This document shows positions 4,932 to 7,524 of a stretch of DNA of 7,524 nt, piece after piece. Position 1 is the stretch's first letter. Each line of letters starts with the position of its first letter. The notes under the pieces are model-generated. The model worked only from the letters and a program-made list of their open reading frames with translations, was not told where the DNA came from and searched no databases. This DNA is from Cyanobacteria bacterium HKST-UBA02 (GTDB lineage: Bacteria; Cyanobacteriota; Vampirovibrionia; Obscuribacterales; Obscuribacteraceae), in contig JAGQHH010000087.1 in the NCBI GenBank assembly GCA_020431945.1, positions 1 to 7,524 of the forward strand, in the 5' to 3' direction. The position numbers and the translations under genes are program-made.

Positions 4932-6941
4932 ATGGAAAGCTCCCCTTCCCTTCCGGAACGTTATCAAATTCTATCCGTGCTCGGCACAGGCGGCATGGGA
5001 AAAGTCCTCAAAGTCAGGGACCGGAGCCTGGACAAGATCCTGGCGGTGAAAGTGATGAGCGTCGAGCTGGGAGGTGACAAGAAAGGAGCCGGCCAGCTAG
5101 AGCGTTTCCAGCAAGAAGCCAGAGCCGCCGGCCGTTTGAAGCACGAGAATCTTGTCTCGGTTATGGATTTCGGAATCACCGAAGAGAATTTTCCTTACCT
5201 GGTCATGGAATTCATCGAGGGTCCCACCCTCAAAGAATTGATCGCCTCTTCAAACGGCCGACTCGCTATGGACGAAGCCCTGGACTATCTGCGCCAGATC
5301 GCCTCGGGTATGGTATCCGCTCACGCACAGGGCGTGGTGCACCGGGATCTGAAGTCGGTCAATATAATAGTGACTCAGGGACGCGTGAAAATCATCGACT
5401 TCGGTATAGCCCGATTGCTCGATCAACCAGGCCAGGTCCTGACCAGGACCAATGCTCTTCTGGGCAGCCCTCTTTATATGAGCCCCGAGCAGATTCGTGG
5501 CGAGCGCGCTGACGAACGCTCGGACATCTATTCTTTCGGCTGCCTGATCCATGAATGTCTTACAGGCAGACCGCCTTTCAGAGGCGCTACGGCTCTCGAG
5601 ACCATGACCATGCACGAGAAGAAGCCGCCCCCTTCCCTCGGCGATTCTTTCGGACCGGCTATCGAAGCTCTGGCGAAAAGGTGCCTGGCCAAATCCCCCG
5701 GCGATCGCTACCAGACCATGCAGGCGGTCCTCGAGGATATCGAGAAGGCCGAACAGCAGAGCATTACCGGTGATACCACTGTCACTCCGGCCGCCGGGGA
5801 AACTCCGGCCAGGGCCACCTCCGGTTTCCGCTATTTATTGCCGGTAATGGCTGCAGCCGCGGCAACGCTGGGAACGGTGTATTTTCTGGCAGGCAGGAGC
5901 AGAGCTCCGGAGATTCCCACAGCAAGGAAGCCGGAGCAGAATGTCCATAAAGCATTCGATACCTTCGAAAAGGATATCGCCGTGAAAAACCCGGGGCTGG
6001 CCACCGGCAAAGTATCCAACGAGACCCGCCAGGGACTGCGCTTTGAACTTGGACACGGGGTACCCAGGGATCTGTCGAAAGCCAGGCAATACTATGAGAA
6101 AGGCGCCAGAGCAGGCGATCCCAGAGCGATGTGTTGCCTCGGGCACCTCTACAGGCTGGGTCTCGGCTGTGAAAAAAATCTCGAGCTGGCTTTCAAATAC
6201 TACGAGCAAGCAGCCGAAATAGGTCTGCCCGATGCCATGTGCGCCGCCGCAACCATGCTTGCAAACGGCGAGGGCACACCGGAAGATCCGAAAAGGGCCC
6301 GCAAATTGCTCGAGGAGGCCGCAGCGAGAGGCCATACGGAATCCATGTACAGGCTGGTTCTTCTGCTCGAAAGAGAGCCTGAAGATGGAAATATCGAAAA
6401 AGCCAATCGACTTATCGAAAAGGCAGCAGCGAAAGACAACCTGCATGCCATCAATCACCTGGGTCTCTCCTGTCTGAGCGGCTTTCACAGACAGAAAGAT
6501 CCGCAAAAGGCCAGAGCCCTCTTCGAACGGGGAGCGGAGCTCGGCTCAGCACCGGCAGCTACCAATCTGGGTGCCCTCTATATGGAAGGTAAAGTGGTGG
6601 CAAAAGACGAGGAAAGGGGCTTCCAGCTCTACAAGAGAGCCGCTGATGCTGGATTTCCGAAGGGGCAGGCTTATGCCGGAGTTTGCCTGGTCAACGGAAA
6701 AGGCACCGAAAGCCGTCCTAAGGAAGGTATAGAGCTTCTTAAAAAAGCAGTCGCGAAAAAGGACGCCCACGGTCAGTATTACCTTGGTCTTTACTACTAT
6801 TACGGCAAAGGCGTGATCCGAGACAGACAGAAAGGTCTTGCTCTTCTCGAGCAGGCAGCCAGACGAGGCAATACCAGGGCACGTGAGAAGCTCGCACAAA
6901 TCGAGGAATGGGACAGAGCAAAAATGAAAAAGGGCGGCTGA
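4932..6941 (+). CDS. Membrane Ser/Thr protein kinase with C-terminal Sel1-repeat sensor domain
   Basis: This 669-residue protein combines a Hanks-type kinase with a repeat domain. The kinase spans about residues 11-275 and has a glycine loop LGTGGMGKV (17-25), the VAIK-type Lys40 in AVKVM, catalytic loop HRDLKSVN (137-144, Asp139), DFG at 156-158, and GSPLYMSPEQ closing the activation segment, so it should be active. A Thr/Pro/Ala-rich linker leads to one hydrophobic segment (about 301-322) that fits a single membrane helix. Residues 363-648 form eight tandem Sel1-like repeats of 35-36 residues with the usual A..LG.LY..G.G....A..YY..AA pattern, followed by a basic tail ending KMKKGG. The expected topology is kinase in the cytoplasm and Sel1 solenoid outside, probably binding a protein or envelope ligand. 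It is transcribed alone, divergent from mtnA and convergent with ftsZ, so its substrates cannot be told from context. No clear SD precedes the ATG. Confidence 0.95.
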   Translation: MESSPSLPERYQILSVLGTGGMGKVLKVRDRSLDKILAVKVMSVELGGDKKGAGQLERFQQEARAAGRLKHENLVSVMDFGITEENFPYLVMEFIEGPTLKELIASSNGRLAMDEALDYLRQIASGMVSAHAQGVVHRDLKSVNIIVTQGRVKIIDFGIARLLDQPGQVLTRTNALLGSPLYMSPEQIRGERADERSDIYSFGCLIHECLTGRPPFRGATALETMTMHEKKPPPSLGDSFGPAIEALAKRCLAKSPGDRYQTMQAVLEDIEKAEQQSITGDTTVTPAAGETPARATSGFRYLLPVMAAAAATLGTVYFLAGRSRAPEIPTARKPEQNVHKAFDTFEKDIAVKNPGLATGKVSNETRQGLRFELGHGVPRDLSKARQYYEKGARAGDPRAMCCLGHLYRLGLGCEKNLELAFKYYEQAAEIGLPDAMCAAATMLANGEGTPEDPKRARKLLEEAAARGHTESMYRLVLLLEREPEDGNIEKANRLIEKAAAKDNLHAINHLGLSCLSGFHRQKDPQKARALFERGAELGSAPAATNLGALYMEGKVVAKDEERGFQLYKRAADAGFPKGQAYAGVCLVNGKGTESRPKEGIELLKKAVAKKDAHGQYYLGLYYYYGKGVIRDRQKGLALLEQAARRGNTRAREKLAQIEEWDRAKMKKGG

Positions 6942-6953
6942 ATAGCCGCCCTT
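6920..6953 (-). terminator. Intrinsic terminator of ftsZ, overlapping the 3' end of the kinase gene
   Basis: Positions 6930-6939 and 6944-6953 form a perfect 10-bp inverted repeat (core AGGGCGGCT / AGCCGCCCT) with a 4-nt loop. On the minus strand the stem lies 28 nt after the ftsZ stop and is followed by TTTTTCATTTTT, a good intrinsic terminator. On the plus strand it is followed by TCAACGATTTT, a poorer T-tract, so two-way action is possible but weaker. The kinase TGA (6939-6941) sits at the loop. Confidence 0.88.
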
Positions 6954-6981
6954 CAACGATTTTCTGCCTGGCTGCGATGCC

Positions 6982-7524
6982 TTAACGACCTCTGAGGAAC
7001 TCAGGGATATCGAGGATGTCGCTGGCAATCTTCTTCATCTCGTCGCTGCTCTCTGTCGAAGACTGAGGAGCGGCAGGCTCGCTGGTCACCGCCGGCGCAA
7101 TCGAGACTGACTGGAGCTGGGCGGCATACTGACCGGAAGCCTGGCTTCTGGGAGTCTCGGTACGAGCGGCCGGTCTGGCGGCCTGGACAGCCATGTCGAA
7201 GCCGGTAGCGATGACGGTGATCAGGACTTCGCCATGGAGCCTGTCGTCGAGAACCGCACCGAATATGATGTTGGCTTCTTCCGACACCGATTGATAGATG
7301 ACATTGGCCGATTCCTGGACTTCGTGCAGGGTGAGGTCCGGTCCGCCGGTGACACTGAAGATAACTCCGGAGGCTCCGTCGATGGTGCTCTCCAGCAACG
7401 GGCTGTTGATGGCGTTGCGAGCGGCTTCCACTGCACGCCCTTCGCCGGAAGCGCGACCGACACCCATGAGGGCGGAGCCGGCTGTCTGCATAACGGCTTT
7501 GACATCGGCGAAGTCGACGTTGAT
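6982..7524 (-). CDS. ftsZ: Cell division protein FtsZ, C-terminal 180 residues (5' part beyond window)
   Basis: FtsZ is the tubulin-like GTPase that assembles the cytokinetic ring. The visible part begins at INVDFADVKAVMQTAGSALMG, matching INVDFADV of E. coli FtsZ just after the GTPase core. It continues through GRASGEGRAVEAARNAINSPLL and the C-terminal subdomain (GVIFSVTGGPDLTLHEV, ANIIFGAVLDD, VLITVIATGFD, ending near visible residue 110). A variable Ala/Ser/Pro/Gln-rich linker (about 111-160) follows, then the conserved C-terminal peptide SDILDIPEFLRGR (168-180), the docking site for membrane tethers and regulators in other bacteria. The GTP-binding signature GGGTGTG lies outside the window. 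The stop is TAA, and a strong terminator follows. FtsA, FtsQ or other division genes, if linked, must lie upstream beyond 7524. Confidence 0.97.
   Translation of the reverse strand: MNVDFADVKAVMQTAGSALMGVGRASGEGRAVEAARNAINSPLLESTIDGASGVIFSVTGGPDLTLHEVQESANVIYQSVSEEANIIFGAVLDDRLHGEVLITVIATGFDMAVQAARPAARTETPRSQASGQYAAQLQSVSIAPAVTSEPAAPQSSTESSDEMKKIASDILDIPEFLRGR

Noticed and set aside
5835..6506. Minus-strand open frame of 223 codons opposite the kinase linker and Sel1 repeats
   Set aside because: Its length follows from the regular codon usage of the repeats on the coding strand. It is Cys/Phe-rich with no recognisable domain.

Overview
The window is a compact stretch of a bacterial chromosome of moderately high GC content, with five protein-coding genes, two of them cut by the window edges. 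No RNA genes, insertion sequences, CRISPR arrays or phage genes are visible. The lineage cannot be fixed. A Ser/Thr kinase with an extracytoplasmic Sel1-repeat sensor, an FtsZ with a conserved DIPEFLRGR tail, and Shine-Dalgarno motifs before most of the minus-strand genes point to a bacterium with FtsZ-based division and many eukaryote-like kinases. A deep-branching cyanobacterial relative of the Vampirovibrionia/Obscuribacterales type is one low-confidence guess.

Positions 1-3669 (minus strand, transcribed right to left) hold a tightly packed catabolic module. It comprises a ureidoglycolate lyase-family cupin (3669-3100), a ring-opening amidohydrolase of the cyanuric acid hydrolase/barbiturase family (3099-2005, starting directly after the previous stop codon), and a very long protein (1992 to beyond position 1). 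That last protein joins an alpha/beta hydrolase in frame to a thiamine-diphosphate (ThDP) enzyme of the acetolactate synthase superfamily. The set reads as a short pathway that opens a cyclic amide or ureide ring, removes the ureido group, and processes the carbon skeleton by hydrolysis and C-C bond chemistry. The substrate cannot be read from the sequence.

Positions 3763-4875 (minus) encode MtnA, the methylthioribose-1-phosphate isomerase of methionine salvage. It lies 93 nt upstream of the catabolic module and may be co-transcribed with it. A 56-bp divergent spacer, centred near a palindromic AGTATACT, separates mtnA from a plus-strand gene (4932-6941) for a single-pass membrane Ser/Thr kinase with eight Sel1-like repeats.

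The kinase gene converges on ftsZ (minus strand, 7524 to 6982, C-terminal 180 residues only). The end of the kinase coding sequence doubles as the intrinsic terminator of ftsZ. The most notable features are the unassigned amidohydrolase/ureidoglycolate-lyase/hydrolase-ThDP module and the hydrolase-ThDP fusion itself, which retains a ribosome-binding-site-like sequence at the domain junction.
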